Below, piece by piece: positions 11,801-24,300 of a DNA stretch of 64,000 bases; positions within the stretch are counted from its first letter, which is position 1, and every line of letters begins with the position of its first letter. The notes under the pieces were generated by a model that saw only the letters and a program-made list of their open reading frames with translations, did no database searches and was not told the DNA's origin. A program made the position numbers and the translations under genes. The stretch is from Absidia repens (taxonomy: Eukaryota; Mucoromycota; Mucoromycetes; Mucorales; Cunninghamellaceae). The stretch lies in contig MCGE01000024.1 in the NCBI GenBank assembly GCA_002105175.1, positions 124,001 to 188,000 of the forward strand. The letters are read 5' to 3'.

Positions 11801-12552
11801 GAGTAAGCAATGTATATGATCTCTCCCTCTCTCTCTCTTTGTTTTACTTACAAGGATCCGCATCTTCCAACTTTTCTTTAATACGAGGGAAACTGAGTCG
11901 AAGGGCTTCAGGGTACTTCAAAAACACCTTATATAGCATCAAAATCACCTTTTTCCGAATATATGGCCGAGAATGATTCAACATGGCCACCAAATCTTGA
12001 CATAAATCACGGGCCAGATCAGCAGTAACAATATGAGAGAGCCCATTGATGGAAATGCTGATATCTAAAGGGTTGGGAGAAGCAAGGTCCTATAAAAGAA
12101 AATAAGCTCAGGTTAATATATTTCATATTACACCAGATAACAATACTCAAGCACTTTCTTTATACGTACCTTCTTGATAAGATTGGTTGTTAACATGAGT
12201 ACATCAGTATCTTGTTGGAAAGACTGAGTAGCCGCAAGGTAGCCACTTCGTTTGTAAAGGAATCGTGGACTGGACATGACTTCAACAATATGGAAAGAGG
12301 CCCAAGACATATCGTACCCCAACATTTGTAGCTAGATATATATAAAAGAGTCATTGCGTTAGTATATTATCCTATTCTTAATGTGTTTCATCTTACATAG
12401 GTCAGTTTCGCTACAGCCATTGCTTTGATATCAGGATCGTTTGTCTTGACTTCATTCCGAATTTCTTGTAAACAAACTGATATATATTTTTGTTCATTTT
12501 TTTTATTGGCACGAATACCACGAATGAGATCAGTCAAAGACTTTTCAAACAT
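8826..12552 (-). CDS. APL5: AP-3 adaptor complex delta subunit
   Basis: Thirteen exons, phases consistent, about 946 aa: 12397-12552, 12170-12331, 11852-12089, 11622-11761, 11335-11554, 11116-11261, 10730-11050, 10560-10663, 10261-10501, 9818-10189, 9598-9748, 9051-9496, 8826-8969. The start MFEKSLTDLIRGIRANK is diagnostic of delta adaptin, followed by the AP-3-type LQMLGYDMSWASFHIVEVM and LTTNLIKK. The alpha-solenoid adaptin trunk spans about residues 20-600, with DQNLKYVGLLAMGK near 290. The hinge has the RRAARAEAHRNDPYYIMS motif near residue 690. The tail is unusually Lys/Ser/Glu-rich (KKKKSSS). As part of AP-3 it would sort cargo from the late Golgi or endosome to the vacuole. It is divergent from ATG26 across a 318 nt shared promoter region. 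Confidence 0.95.
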
Positions 12553-12870
12553 GTTTCACGGGAAAAGAGGGGGGAAGAAGAAAAATAAAAAAAATAAAAA
12601 AATAGAAAGAGAACTTTAACTGGGCTGAGCCGAGATATCAAGACGTGTGCAGTCAACCATTAAAAGGCCGCTCGCTCATTGAGGATGCGAGGCTGTTCAT
12701 CACGTGTGTACTGGGACAAGCGTTTTTGCAATGCGAGCTGACTGTAAATGCAGCAGTTCATCAAAAAATTTAAATTTTTTTTTTTTGTTCCTTTTCCTCT
12801 TATCTTTTTTGTATATATTGTTATTATTTTTTTGAAATTCATTTTTTATCTTCATATATCTCCCTATTAG
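12553..12870. promoter_or_regulatory. Bidirectional promoter region, AP-3 delta / ATG26
   Basis: This 318 nt divergent gap must hold the 5' ends of both genes. An A-rich stretch sits on the AP-3 side, and a T-rich stretch with TTTTGTATATATTG near 12808 lies about 60 nt before the ATG26 start codon. No specific operator was identified. Confidence 0.6.
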
Positions 12871-15800
12871 ATGGATTCCGCCAATCATAGCGTATTGCAA
12901 TTTGTATCGGCCGCAGCTTTAGCAGTAGGTTTCACTCGCACGCACATACATTCTCCTATTTGACTAACTTCCCTGTTTATTTTATCATCACATTTCACTT
13001 TATTAGTTAGAAGCACAAGATGGCGAAAGAACAAGATTAGGTATGCATAGATAAAAAAGTGACAAATCATATTTCACTGGTATCCTGTCTTATACTTTTT
13101 CTTTATATGACAGGTTCCTCCAATACTGGTATGGTAGACTCTCACATTAGAAATTCGCACACATAGCCACGTACTAAAAATTACATTTACTTGCGATGGA
13201 TAGATTTAGGACGATCTATAGAGGCTATTTACAGTGCACAAACTTGGTCTGATGTTGACTCATCCTCACCAGCGAACGAAACTGACCTCATACTGGACAT
13301 CAATACTGACAATGACAAGGATACTGGGAAACCTCATCATATCCAAGAACTGCTTGCTGAAGCTACTGGTGCAATCAACAATAGACAAAATAACCATCAA
13401 CATCCTAATACGGAAGACAATGCGGCGTCTGTAGATGGAGAAGACGATGATGGCGAAGATGATTATGACAATGACCTAAGCGATATGGACGATAGCGACA
13501 ATGTTTTGAAGCGCAGCATAGACAAGACTGTCCAACTGATATTCAATCTACCACAAATGGAAAAGCTGGAAGCAGGTAATGTATAGGAGAAGAAGCTCGG
13601 TTCTAACTACATCAGATTATATCAGTACACTAACAAACATCTTTATTCATATTAGAATGGCCATGTTATATTGTCAGGTCAGCGATCGTTCCTGGGTTTC
13701 TTTACTTGACAGAGCAACATATATGTTTTTATGCACCCTTACCGAACAATCAGGTAAAATGATGTTTTTGTTTTTTTAGGGGGGGGGAGGGAGGGGTGAT
13801 GGATTACTGAATAGTCTAGATTTATTAATCATGTTTCCCTTTAATCATGGTGATTGTTATCTGATGTTATCACATGAGCAGCAAGGATATCACAAGACAG
13901 GCTACATGATGGTAAAGACCTCAAGTAAAATTGGCCAACACTATCGAAGATGCTATTTTGATCTCAAGAATGACGTGCTTGCATGGTATGAAAGCGCCAC
14001 TGATACTTACTCACCTTTGGGAAAAATTGATCTCAAGTATACCTTATCTGTCCGGCCTTCGAAGAAACGACATCATGGCTTTCATATTGTGACAATGAAC
14101 AAAACTTGGCACTTCCAAGCTGATACCAATGCTGCTATGGTGGAATGGTAAGTTTTCCTTATCAAAATATAATAATGTGATGGGAAATTCTGGTGGGCTG
14201 ACGAGATGTATTTTTTTTTTCCCTTCACCGTGTGGTCACGATTCCAGGCTGACGGTTTTGCAAAAGGCGGTATTCAAAGCAAAGAATTCCGGGTCAAGTC
14301 TCAAAATGGCGTTTCCTTTTGGGAATATACTGGATATAGAATACACAGATGCATTTGAATTCCAACAGTTTCTCAAAATCCGGGTGGTCGGTATTGAAGA
14401 CAGCTTTGTGATGGATGAAGTAAGCCAAACGTTATATTGTCATGGGCATTGAATTTACATGATGATGATGATGAGATGTATCTCTGCTGACCAACCTTTT
14501 TTTGTTGAATAGTATTATTTTGCATACTTCCCGGATATCAAGTCAACCTATGATAGGCTTTTGGATGCATGGAATCAGTCACAGCAGCAAAAAATCGACA
14601 ATGACAACACCGGTAATAGGACGGATGCAACACTACTCGGCATTGATGATCAAATAACCAAGTCATTACCAACAAGCGGTGGTGGCTCTCCCTCCTTATC
14701 TATTTCTGATTTATATGACGCCAACTCACAACCTATTGTTATCCAGTCCCTGACTGAAAAAGCGGATTCAACCTACCAATCACAAATTCAACAACACCCG
14801 CATCAGCCACAAAAACTCCCAAGGACTTCAAGTGTAGGCTCCGTTGTAGCGAATGCGTTGGCGGTTCCTGGTGCAATAAAAGAACTGATTTATCCGTCCT
14901 CTTCAGAAAGTACTAGCAGCAGCAAACCATCTGGATTAATAGAGGAAACCGAAATTCCGCAATCCCAGCAGCAGCAGCAACAACAACAAATGCTAGTGGA
15001 ACGGCATGGGACACCAAGCGATGTGCAGTCGACGGGCGATACTGATTCATCGAGCTCTGATGAAGAAGAAAAGGCAATGGTGGACTGGTTTGATGAAAAG
15101 CGTAAATCAGGAATGAAAATGGTATACGACTTGTTGGCTGGAGGTAGCAGCACTGGAAGCTCAGCTACGGTATATCGCCTACCAACTGGTGCGGAAGGTG
15201 AACTCGACGGTGAAGGTGTATTGGAAGACAATGTCTCGACAGAATCCAAGTGGTACTATTCTATCCATGGCGAACCTATTGATGATCGCACCTTGACCAA
15301 TTTCCGGAAGTATTTTGTGTTGCCTGAATCTGAAAAGCTTTTGGCAGGTAAAGTCCATGAAAATAAAAATAAATAAAATGAAATGGTGAAATTCACTATT
15401 TTTTTTTGCTTTTTTTTTGTGGATATTAGTATTTCGTTGTTCCTTGCTGAAGACCCTCCCATGCTATGGCAAGCTTTATATTTCTACCAGTCATGTCTCA
15501 TTCAATTCGAAAGGATTTGCAACCAAAGCTAAAGTATGTTAAAATGATCATGGCTCACACAACCATTATACATATATTTATATTTGTTATTTTATTGTAG
15601 ATGATTATTCCATTCGATGATATACTTCGGATACAGAAAATTCAAAGCAAAGGGTATATCTTCCATTCGCTTAGCATCCTCACTCAGAAAAAGAAGGAAG
15701 TAAGTAGGAAAACAACCTTGATATATGATGAAAGTCGATCTAACATCAGTGGCTCTTTTTTTTTTTTTTTTTTTTTTTTGCATAAATTATCCCTCTAGAT

Positions 15801-17553
15801 CTTCTTGGAATTCTCTTCGCTATCAAGACGCAATAGTTGCTTTGCTCAGCTCTTTTTACAGCACAAGCGAGCTTTTGACAATCAGCAATCAACGCAAGAA
15901 TCTGAACAGTAAGATCTAACATCACATAAATCAACTTCTACAAACGGATGCTTACAGTATTTGAATAATTTTTAATATTAGAACCTTGAAGGATTGGGAA
16001 GACCGGCTTTTGGGAACTGATCGCCACGAAGAAGGACTATCACATGTTATTCCACCAATAAAGCAAGGTAAGAATTAAGAATAAAAAAGCGGTATATTTA
16101 TTAGAAAACTTGACAGAGTGACCAAATATTTGCATTCAATTGTGTAGGACGACCTATTTTATCAAAATCAGCCAGTACCGAACCTCAATACAAGAAGCCT
16201 GACAAGCCATTGCATTTTACATGCATTACTATTGGTACCCGTGGTGATGTCCAGCCTTACATCGCGCTATGCAAGTCTCTAATGAAGGATGGCCACACCT
16301 GCAGGATTGCTACTCATGATGAGTTCAAGGATTGGATTGAAGAACACCATATAGAATTCCGATCAATTGGCGGTGATCCAGGAGAACTAATGGTAAATGT
16401 ACCACGTGAGCATTGATGATTGGATTATGTACTCATGTTTTATTTCATTCGATATGCATTATCTATAGCGGATTTGTGTGGAAAACAACTTCTTCAGTGT
16501 CAATTTTGTTGTAGAAGGTCTAAGATTGGTAAGCAAAAACTAGAAAACGTGAGTGTATATGTACTTATATTCCACATGTATTATCTATTTAGTTCAAGGT
16601 GTGGATCGATGAACTTCTGGAACTCTCCTGGGTTGCATGTCAAGGAACAGATGTATTGATTGAAAGCCCTAGTGCGATGATTGGGATTCACATGGCAGAA
16701 AAACTACGTAAATGATAATTTTAGCATCTAGCTTTTGGCACGATTATTGACATCTTATTTTATCTTTACTAGGCGTACCTTACTTCAGGTCCTTCCCTAT
16801 GCCAATGACACGTACAAGATCATTCCCACATCCATTTGCGACGCCGAACAATCCCAAAGGAAGACTTTACAATGATATGACATATGTATTATTTGACCAT
16901 GCTGTTTGGAGGGCTATTGCAACTCGTACCAATGCTTTCCGTGAAAAGGTGCTTGGTCTTCCTCCGACATCATACGAAAAACTTGAAGTTTGGAAAATTC
17001 CTTATCTGTATTCCTTTAGTACAAGCATTGTCCCTAGCCCCTTGGATTGGATGGACTGGGTGCACTGCACTGGTTATTGGTTTTTGGATAATCCTCAGGT
17101 AAAACTGATATATATATATATATATAATCTAAGAGAATCATTTGACATATACTGACCCTTTTTCTAATTATATGTGTTGCTTTTTACAGACTGGCTGGAA
17201 GCCTGATGATAGGTTACTATCATTTTTCAATTCAACAGATAAACGCCCAATTGTCTATATTGGCTTTGGTTCCATCATTGTATCCGATCCTCAGGAAATC
17301 ATCCGAATCATTGTGGAAGCGGTACTCCTATCCAATGTACGTGCCATTGTTTCCGAAGGATGGTCCTCTCGTCTTGCTCAGGACAATCATAATAACCAAC
17401 AGCAAAACCGAAGTCCGGCAGCAACCCCATTATTGGAAAGGCATCCCAATGTTATTCTCAATATCGACTCTGTCCCTCATGACTGGCTTTTCCCAAAAGT
17501 ACGAGCCGTTGTTCATCATGGTGGTGCAGGTAAGATATGGTGGTATTACCAAA

Positions 17554-17585
<32 letters not shown>

Positions 17586-18154
17586 AGGGGAACGACAGCT
17601 GTTTAATGCTTTCTTTCTCCATTTATAGGTACAACTGCAGCTGGACTCAGGGCAGGTAGACCAACGGTGGTGAAACCATTTTTTGCTGATCAATTCTTTT
17701 GGGGTGAACGTGTTGAAGAAATGGGTGCTGGTCTCTGTGTGAAGCAACTCTCGGTAGAATCCTTGTCGGCAGCTCTGCGGGTTGTCACAACGGACGAATC
17801 TATGCTCAAAACGGCCAATATAGTTGGCGAAAAAATAAGAACGGTAAGGAAAAGAGACAAGAACAAAGGTGGATAACAATGGGACTCATTCTGACCTTTT
17901 CGTGCTTGTGCGTGTTTATAAAGGAAACCGGCGTAGAAACAGCAATTCAATGTATTTATAGGGACATGGATATTGCTCGTGAACGCACAGTGTCATCGGC
18001 GCTCAAAACACATGGAAATGATGCCTTTGAATATGGCGATGATAATGATGAATATAACGATATACAAGACACAGCAACTACGGCACTGGATGATCAAGAT
18101 CAAGATTGGACTCTGATTGAAGCGTCATCAAGGATAAAGTCGCAGGGGGCGTGA
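12871..18154 (+). CDS. ATG26: UDP-glucose:sterol 3-beta-glucosyltransferase
   Basis: Nineteen exons, phases consistent, about 1258 aa: 12871-12924, 13007-13040, 13114-13128, 13204-13575, 13656-13753, 13882-14147, 14248-14419, 14513-15347, 15430-15533, 15601-15699, 15799-15908, 15982-16067, 16148-16392, 16469-16528, 16593-16707, 16773-17098, 17190-17529, 17629-17843, 17924-18154. Domain order matches fungal ATG26: GRAM (about residues 150-190, [18 protein letters not shown]), PH (about 195-290), Ser/Gln-rich linker, second GRAM (about 615-690), then the GT28-type catalytic domain starting at [16 protein letters not shown] (about 770). The donor-binding [17 protein letters not shown] lies near 1105. 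It glucosylates ergosterol at membranes; in some yeasts the enzyme supports pexophagy. The third exon is only 15 nt. Acidic C-terminal tail. Confidence 0.95.
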
Positions 18155-18262
18155 ATTTTGATGTACGACATTGGTCCTTTAATTTAATTTATTATATCCA
18201 TATAGTGTAGTGATTTAGCTTAGTACATTATTATCCTACCTCTCTCTCTCTCCCTCCTTTTT

Positions 18263-18268
18263 AATAAA
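18263..18268 (+). terminator. Poly(A) signal of ATG26
   Basis: AATAAA about 110 nt after the ATG26 stop codon. Confidence 0.6.
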
Positions 18269-18429
18269 GAATTGTGTGAAACAGTATATGATATGGTGGC
18301 TCACTTATAATGTTAAATTTTCAATTTTCATTTCAATTTTATGACTTCGATCGCAGTTTGACAAATGCCTTATTAAAGCTTTTTTTTTTTTTTCCTTCCT
18401 TTCTTTTTTTTTTTTTTTTTTTTTTTTTT

Positions 18430-18660
18430 CTTCTCAAGTCACCGCCATTTCATTGATCTCAATGGGATGATGTTCAACTGGGATTAGTGTCAGGACTAGT
18501 TTAGAAGGGTTTTCGGCTCAGGTATTACGAGATGCAAGGGGAAACCCTTTCATTTTGGATCCAGAATTTGGGACCACTATTAGATTAACCTTCATAGTTT
18601 AGTATTGGTTGTCATTGTTATAATTACTACTGAATAAACTTTGTCTTGCCTTTTTCTATC
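18430..18660 (+). repeat. Dispersed non-coding element, copy C (5'- and 3'-truncated)
   Basis: Core only: GGATTAGTGTCAGGACTAG, GAAGGGTTTTCGG, CAAGGGGAAACCCTTTC and GGGACCACTATTAG (about 18480-18585), then a TGAATAAAC signal near 18632. The CACGTG leader and the second module are absent. It lies inside the inverted-repeat-bounded segment. Confidence 0.75.
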
Positions 18661-18827
18661 ATTTTTTGATTGTCTTGCCAAATGTGTATACATAGACTTA
18701 TTATAAGCAGAAACATACAAACGGGTGTGTGTCCGTACAACAACAACAAAATAGAAGGGATGGCACTTTTTATTGTACAAATAATAAATAAAAATACATA
18801 AACTAGTCCTCATTTGCAAGTCTTACA

Positions 18828-18869
18828 ATCTACATCTACATCTACATCTACATCTACATCTACATCTAC
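18828..18869 (+). repeat. (CTACAT)n microsatellite, about 7 units
   Basis: Perfect hexanucleotide tandem array inside the inverted-repeat-bounded segment; non-coding. Confidence 0.9.
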
Positions 18870-19954
18870 TAACTACGCTTGATATGGGAGCGGGAACAAG
18901 CAAAAAACAGGACCTTGTTTTCTGTATAATATTTTACAGTTTTCGCGGTGCTTTACAAAATAAATGCACATATCATTTTCCTTTTTAGTACATCAGATAC
19001 GTTTCAAATCCTAGGCCAGCCAGGCAAAGTCTTCTTCTTTTGAAGGCTGATAACTTTCTTTTTTTATAAAAAAAAAAAAAAAACTGATGTACACGTTTTG
19101 TTCTTAAAGGTCTGAATTATCATGTTTATACATTGTTTTTTTGAGGTGGCCATTTTTTAAAAAATCATCAGCTTTCTAGGATCATGCCTAGTATTTGACA
19201 TTATAAGTGAGCCACACCATATAAGTTTTTGATTTTATTGCTTTTGATGTTTTATTATGACAGATCTACTTTGTTGTAAGAGTGAGATTCCCAGATTTTG
19301 GGAAATGGTAGCGAATTAAAAAATGCGGTGTTACAGTACAATAAAAAGAGTATTGAGCACGATGATCGATCGTTGTTGCTTTACACCTATTTTTTTTTTT
19401 TTTGGGGGGGGGAAGGTGGAGGTGGGGATAGTCGCACACACGTAGCATCAACCCCTACATATGTATACACTTTACCCATTCTACAAGACAAAGTAAACAT
19501 ACACAAGACAATGTAAAAGCAAAAATACAAGTCATACTTTATTCAGATGTAAATAAAAAAATTATGACAAAGAAACCAGGTCTAGTGAAAATACTTCGAT
19601 AAATATCTAAATGTGTGGCGATTAGAAAATTGTATGGGTAAATATTATTGGCGGTGCACCCGGATGTAGAGTGAATGTAGCGCCAGAAAAGCTAGTTCAA
19701 TCAAGAGGTCAAGCCGAACTATTTACGGCGAGGGATAAGCTATTCTACAGGGAAGATGTCAACTAAACTAAGCCGAATTGCTCCATCTTACCTGCAAAGG
19801 TATCAAGAGAATAGAGAAATCATAGTTCAAATTTTGAATTATGGAATTAGCTGCCACGAGAAGAATACTGCCCTGTTTATTGTCGTAAAAATGAAAAACG
19901 AAATAAAAGAGCGCACAAGAGACAAACACTTCTCAACCCCCCCGCCCACAATTC

Positions 19955-20590
19955 CAACCCCGCCCACGTGAATTATTTATTTTCTCTCTCTCGCCTATAT
20001 TTTTTCGGCTCTCTTTCTTTTTGAATATTTTTTTTTCCCTTTGTTGTTTCTTCACCATTCAACTTCTATGGGGCTAAGTTGATCTTAGATTAGTGTCAGG
20101 ACTACTTTAGAAGGGTTTTCAGCTTGGGGACTACAAAAAGCATGGGGAAACCCGTTCTTTTGGATTCAGGATTTGGAACCACCATTAGTTGGACTTTTAT
20201 AGCCTTCATTAGCTTAGTTTAAACTAGCTTGTCCATAGTTTGTATCTATACCTGAATAAAATATGTCTCATTAGATGTTTTCTTCTATTGTGTAATAAAA
20301 CTTCCCTTTTTTCTTTCTACCATTACGCCCCCACTTTTATGAATGTTTGCGATGCTGTGCTTTAATGACAGATGTCCCTTCAGTCTTTCTCATGCCTTGT
20401 ACGGTATATTTGTACCCACTTTTAACTATTCTCTTTGGATTAGTGTTGTCCATTTTTTTAGATCTAACATTGTCTCCCTCATGTTTCCCCAAAAAAATTC
20501 TTCCATTTGAGGACCTTGATAGAAGGAAACCCTCTTCTTTAGTCTTAGTATCTACCAATATGCTTCAATAAAATATCTCCTTTTTATACC
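19955..20590 (+). repeat. Dispersed non-coding element, copy D (near full length)
   Basis: Begins CCCCGCCCACGTGAATTATT (CACGTG at 19965-19970), with a CT-rich leader. The core at 20085-20195 includes TTAGATTAGTGTCAGGACTA and CATGGGGAAACCC. GAATAAAATATGTCTC follows near 20255. The second module carries GATTAGTGTTG and CAATAAAATATCTCC near 20568, about 315 bp after the first signal. No conserved ORF. Confidence 0.8.
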
Positions 20591-21106
20591 ATGCACTGTC
20601 CCATTTGATGACAATAAAAATAATATTGCTCTTTCAATTGCTTTGTGAGTACCATGCCAAACATTTTCTCTTTCACCTATCAATTAACCTAGGTCGTGCT
20701 GCCAGCGTAACCTTCACTAGACATACAATATATATCCTGTTCGTTATTTTTTTTTTTTTTTTTTTTTTTTTTGGGGGGGGGGTTTGCACACTCATAAATT
20801 ACGGTCACTTTTTCTACATAGACATCGGAGCCGGTTGAACCCAAGTGACGATATATTGAAGTGTAAAATGACAGGGATTCTAATTTCATTGAAAATCACA
20901 GTTTAAGGGCTTCCTCCTAACACCTAGTATATCAAATCAATGTGAGAATGTTTTGAAGTTTGGACGAATATCGATTATATATCGGAATATCATTTTCTGC
21001 TGTGTATGTGTTATTAAATTATAAGATGATAATGACAACCCCCCAAACAAAACATAGTAAAAGATAACATATGATAGAAGAACAACAATTTTTAATAAAA
21101 AAGCAT

Positions 21107-21112
21107 TTTATT
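21107..21112 (-). terminator. Poly(A) signal of the PUF gene
   Basis: TTTATT on the plus strand (AATAAA on the coding strand), about 260 nt after the PUF stop codon. Confidence 0.5.
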
Positions 21113-21367
21113 CCATATAGGACAACAAAAAAAAAAAAAAGATACAACTGACATAATAAGCTAATATACTACGAAAAAGAAAAAAAAATACATATAGAAG
21201 TGGGCGGTCACAGAGCCAAACCACAAAATAGAAAGAAAAAGAAAAGACTAAGCAACAACAATATAATATATATAGTAAACATAGTAAAATAAAATAAAAA
21301 AAATATACAAGTAAACTACTATTGGCAAAATATAAACTCAACCAATTACAAAACCCACCAATACCAT

Positions 21368-24300
21368 TTATACAGGCATGGTTGGGTAAGATCCATTGGC
21401 TGTTCGGCGTGGCTGGGATGAAAGCTGCCGGGGAGGGTGATGTTGAGGGTGATGTTGAGGGTGGATTGAATGGGGCTGATGGTGTTGAGGTAAGGTGGAA
21501 GATGATTGTGGTGCTGATGTTGCGGCTACTGGCTTTTGTTGGTCACGGAATATTTTGCCATAGATACGTTTGCCATAGGGGGTGGTTCGGATTGCAGCTA
21601 GTAACGGCCGAATACAATCTACCAACTGGATAAATATCAAAAAAAAAAAAAAAAAAATTATCAGTATATTTAATCACTTTAAATGATTGGCATTTCCCTT
21701 TCATGTTGCAATTGAAATTTTACCTCAGCACGTTGACCCGATTCGGCATAATCCAATGAGGTTTGGATAACATAATTGGCGAAGGAATCACGAAGGAGTT
21801 TTTCCATAGCAGTTGGATCAATGAATTCGGCGATCAGCATGTGACGGGTATCGGGAGAAGCGACTCGTATACACTAAAATTAATGGAAGGATTAATCAAT
21901 ATTAATCAATAATGAGTAAATGACTCCTGATAAAAATGAAAAGAAAAAACATATATTACCTTTTCAATCACATTGGAGCTGAATTTTTGGGCCGAGAGAT
22001 AGCATGCATGACCAACAAATTGATGAATCAGACCATCGGAAAACTGGGCATCACCAAGTTCCAGTATATATTGTACCACATAGTTTCCATAAGGATCTTG
22101 CACCAAAGGCAGAGCATGCCTTGTGATTTCTTTTACCAATTGTGTCTAATCGATGAGAAGAGATGAGTGTGTGAGGGTACAAAGAGATGTCAGTTTCATT
22201 TTCACTCCCTATTTTGAATTATTACCTTTTGAGAAGTAGATGCATGATCGATACACCGCTGAAGAACACAGCAACCATGTTTGTGTGTTGCAACTTCCAC
22301 GCAATTTTCACTGACTGCATCATAAATAAATTGTCGATGTTCATCCGAGAGGCGATTGAGGCACTTTTGAATCACATGGTTACCATTCAAATCCTTAATC
22401 AAAGGGACAACGCTTGGGTTAAGTGCTGAGGTAATGATTTGGATCTATCAAAGCAAATAATAATAATAATAGTAACAAAATACAACATTAATAAATAACA
22501 ATAATTCGCCTCTTTCATTCTATTGTCTTACTTGATCAGAAGTCGCCAAAAACTCGATTAATTTCTGTACTGCTCTTGTTCCATGCATATTCAAAGAGAT
22601 CGGGACAATTTCAGGAGCCACAATTTCTACAATTTTGTTTCGTTGTTCATTGTCACACCGTTCCAGAAGCTTTTGACACAAGTAATTTCCAAAAGAATCT
22701 ATCAATAAAAATAAATCAAGTCAGTTCCACTATGCCCATATAGATACACAAATAATGTTGCATCAGACTTACTTGTCATGAGTTCAACAAAGTGGCCATG
22801 GATTTCGTCATAGATCATGGTAATCGCATACGCGTTGTTTCTTGCCCCATCTTCGATCTTGCGTTGTAGAAACCGGCATCCATTCTGATCCTTCGCCAGT
22901 TCGTAAATACGTCCCTTAAAGTCATCCAAATTGGCGTTCATGAATCGATTCGAATCTTGGTCAGTAGTGGAAGGTCGGCGGAAAGACTGGAAAGGAGGCT
23001 GATCTTGTTGTTGCTTGTACATATGTTGCTGAGACAGAGCAGGATGGCTTGAGTGGAATGGCAAAGCACCGTTCGATCGACCATAAACCGAAGACGAAGC
23101 ACCGACAGGGAATAAAGGTAAATGAGTCGCTGTGCTGTTTGCTGAGGTGTTCATCCCCGAATTATTGAGAGAAGCGGTCCCTGAGGTGTTAAAAATAGTG
23201 TTCACTGGGTAGGACGGATACATCATTGGATGGTGACCAAGAGTTGACGTATGAGTTATGGACGACTGATATTGTTGTTGGGGTGATGATATAGTTGCCG
23301 TTGATTCCTTGGAGTTAGTAGAAGGTAATATTGGGTGGAAATAATGGCACTGTTCGCCAAGTGTGCAATGACCATATTGAATATATTGTTGACATAGTGG
23401 TGGTAGTTGCTGTTGTTGTTGTTCATTGTTGTTGTTTCCTAAAAGAGAATCGCCCAATCCAGATAGATCGGTAGACCCATTATAAAACCCAAAGGAAGCC
23501 GCTGATGACGATCCGACTTGTTGTGGTATCCCAACATGAGCTGCGCGTAAATCCGAGTGAGATTGTGAGGTTGTAAGCCGAGTTTTGATACCAGTCAAAT
23601 CAGGAGAAAAGCCCGAATGTCGATTCGAATCAGAAGGTTGCCATCCATAAGACGATCGTCGCGGAGGAGGAGGGGGATTGTAAAATGTGTTTGTTGTGGT
23701 CATCCTATAGCTCGATGTTCGTTTGCCGCTGTTAATTGATGAGGGGTGATCTTCAAAAGCTGGTTCAGTCGTGGTGTCACTGGTTTCGTTGTTGACTGAT
23801 CGATGAAGTAATGCTCCGTTGGTAATAGGATGATCAAGGTATTGGGTCCAAGATTTACTGCGTAAAGATTCCAAGCTTTTGTTATGTCGTGTGGATGTGT
23901 TTTGCATGGTAAACTAAAAACAAAACGGTAAGTAAAAGCATCTTCGTAATGAAAGCAGTCATAGTACTGTTCTTACCAGATCACCGTAATCATTAGGTGG
24001 CACAAATGAAGAAGGTTGGTGTTGGTACACAGATTGGTTTTGTGACAAATGAGGAGACTGCTGAAAGATAGGATTCGCGCCTAAAGTAAACAACCTAGTT
24101 TAGTAAAACCAGTAGGCACATACAGACGCCGCTTAACAAGAACAAGAACAATAACAATAACAATAATAAAAAAAGCTTTACCAGAGCTATCTTGATCAAA
24201 AGCAAAGGAAGATTGAAAAGTATCAGATGTAGTGGTGGACGAGATATCAGTAGGAGAAGACAATTGTTGATAAGGGTGCCTCGGAAGACCGTCTGTCGTC

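Larger units (their letters stand above)
18291..19222. repeat. Segment bounded by 23-25 bp inverted repeats (candidate MITE or fold-back)
   Basis: The left arm at 18291-18313 (ATATGGTGGCTCACTTATAATG) is nearly the exact reverse complement of the right arm at 19198-19222; they differ by a 2-nt TG insertion. The interior carries element copy C, a CTACAT array and no ORF. No clear target-site duplication is visible, so calling it a transposable element is inference. Confidence 0.5.
18155..21367. other. Repeat-rich intergenic region, no gene seen
   Basis: Convergent gap between ATG26 and the PUF gene. It holds the ATG26 3' end, an inverted-repeat-bounded segment (18291-19222) that contains element copy C and a CTACAT microsatellite, and the near-full-length copy D (19955-20590). 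It also has T/G homopolymer runs (near 19390 and 20748-20780) and the 3' UTR of the PUF gene. All ORFs here are short and low-complexity. Confidence 0.65.

Noticed and set aside
14890..15249. 119-codon minus-strand ORF inside ATG26
   Set aside because: Antisense to the Ser/Gln-rich linker of a well-supported gene; Ser/Cys runs mirror the sense repeats.
18828..18869. CRISPR-like regular repeat (CTACAT)
   Set aside because: Simple contiguous microsatellite without spacers, in a eukaryotic genome.
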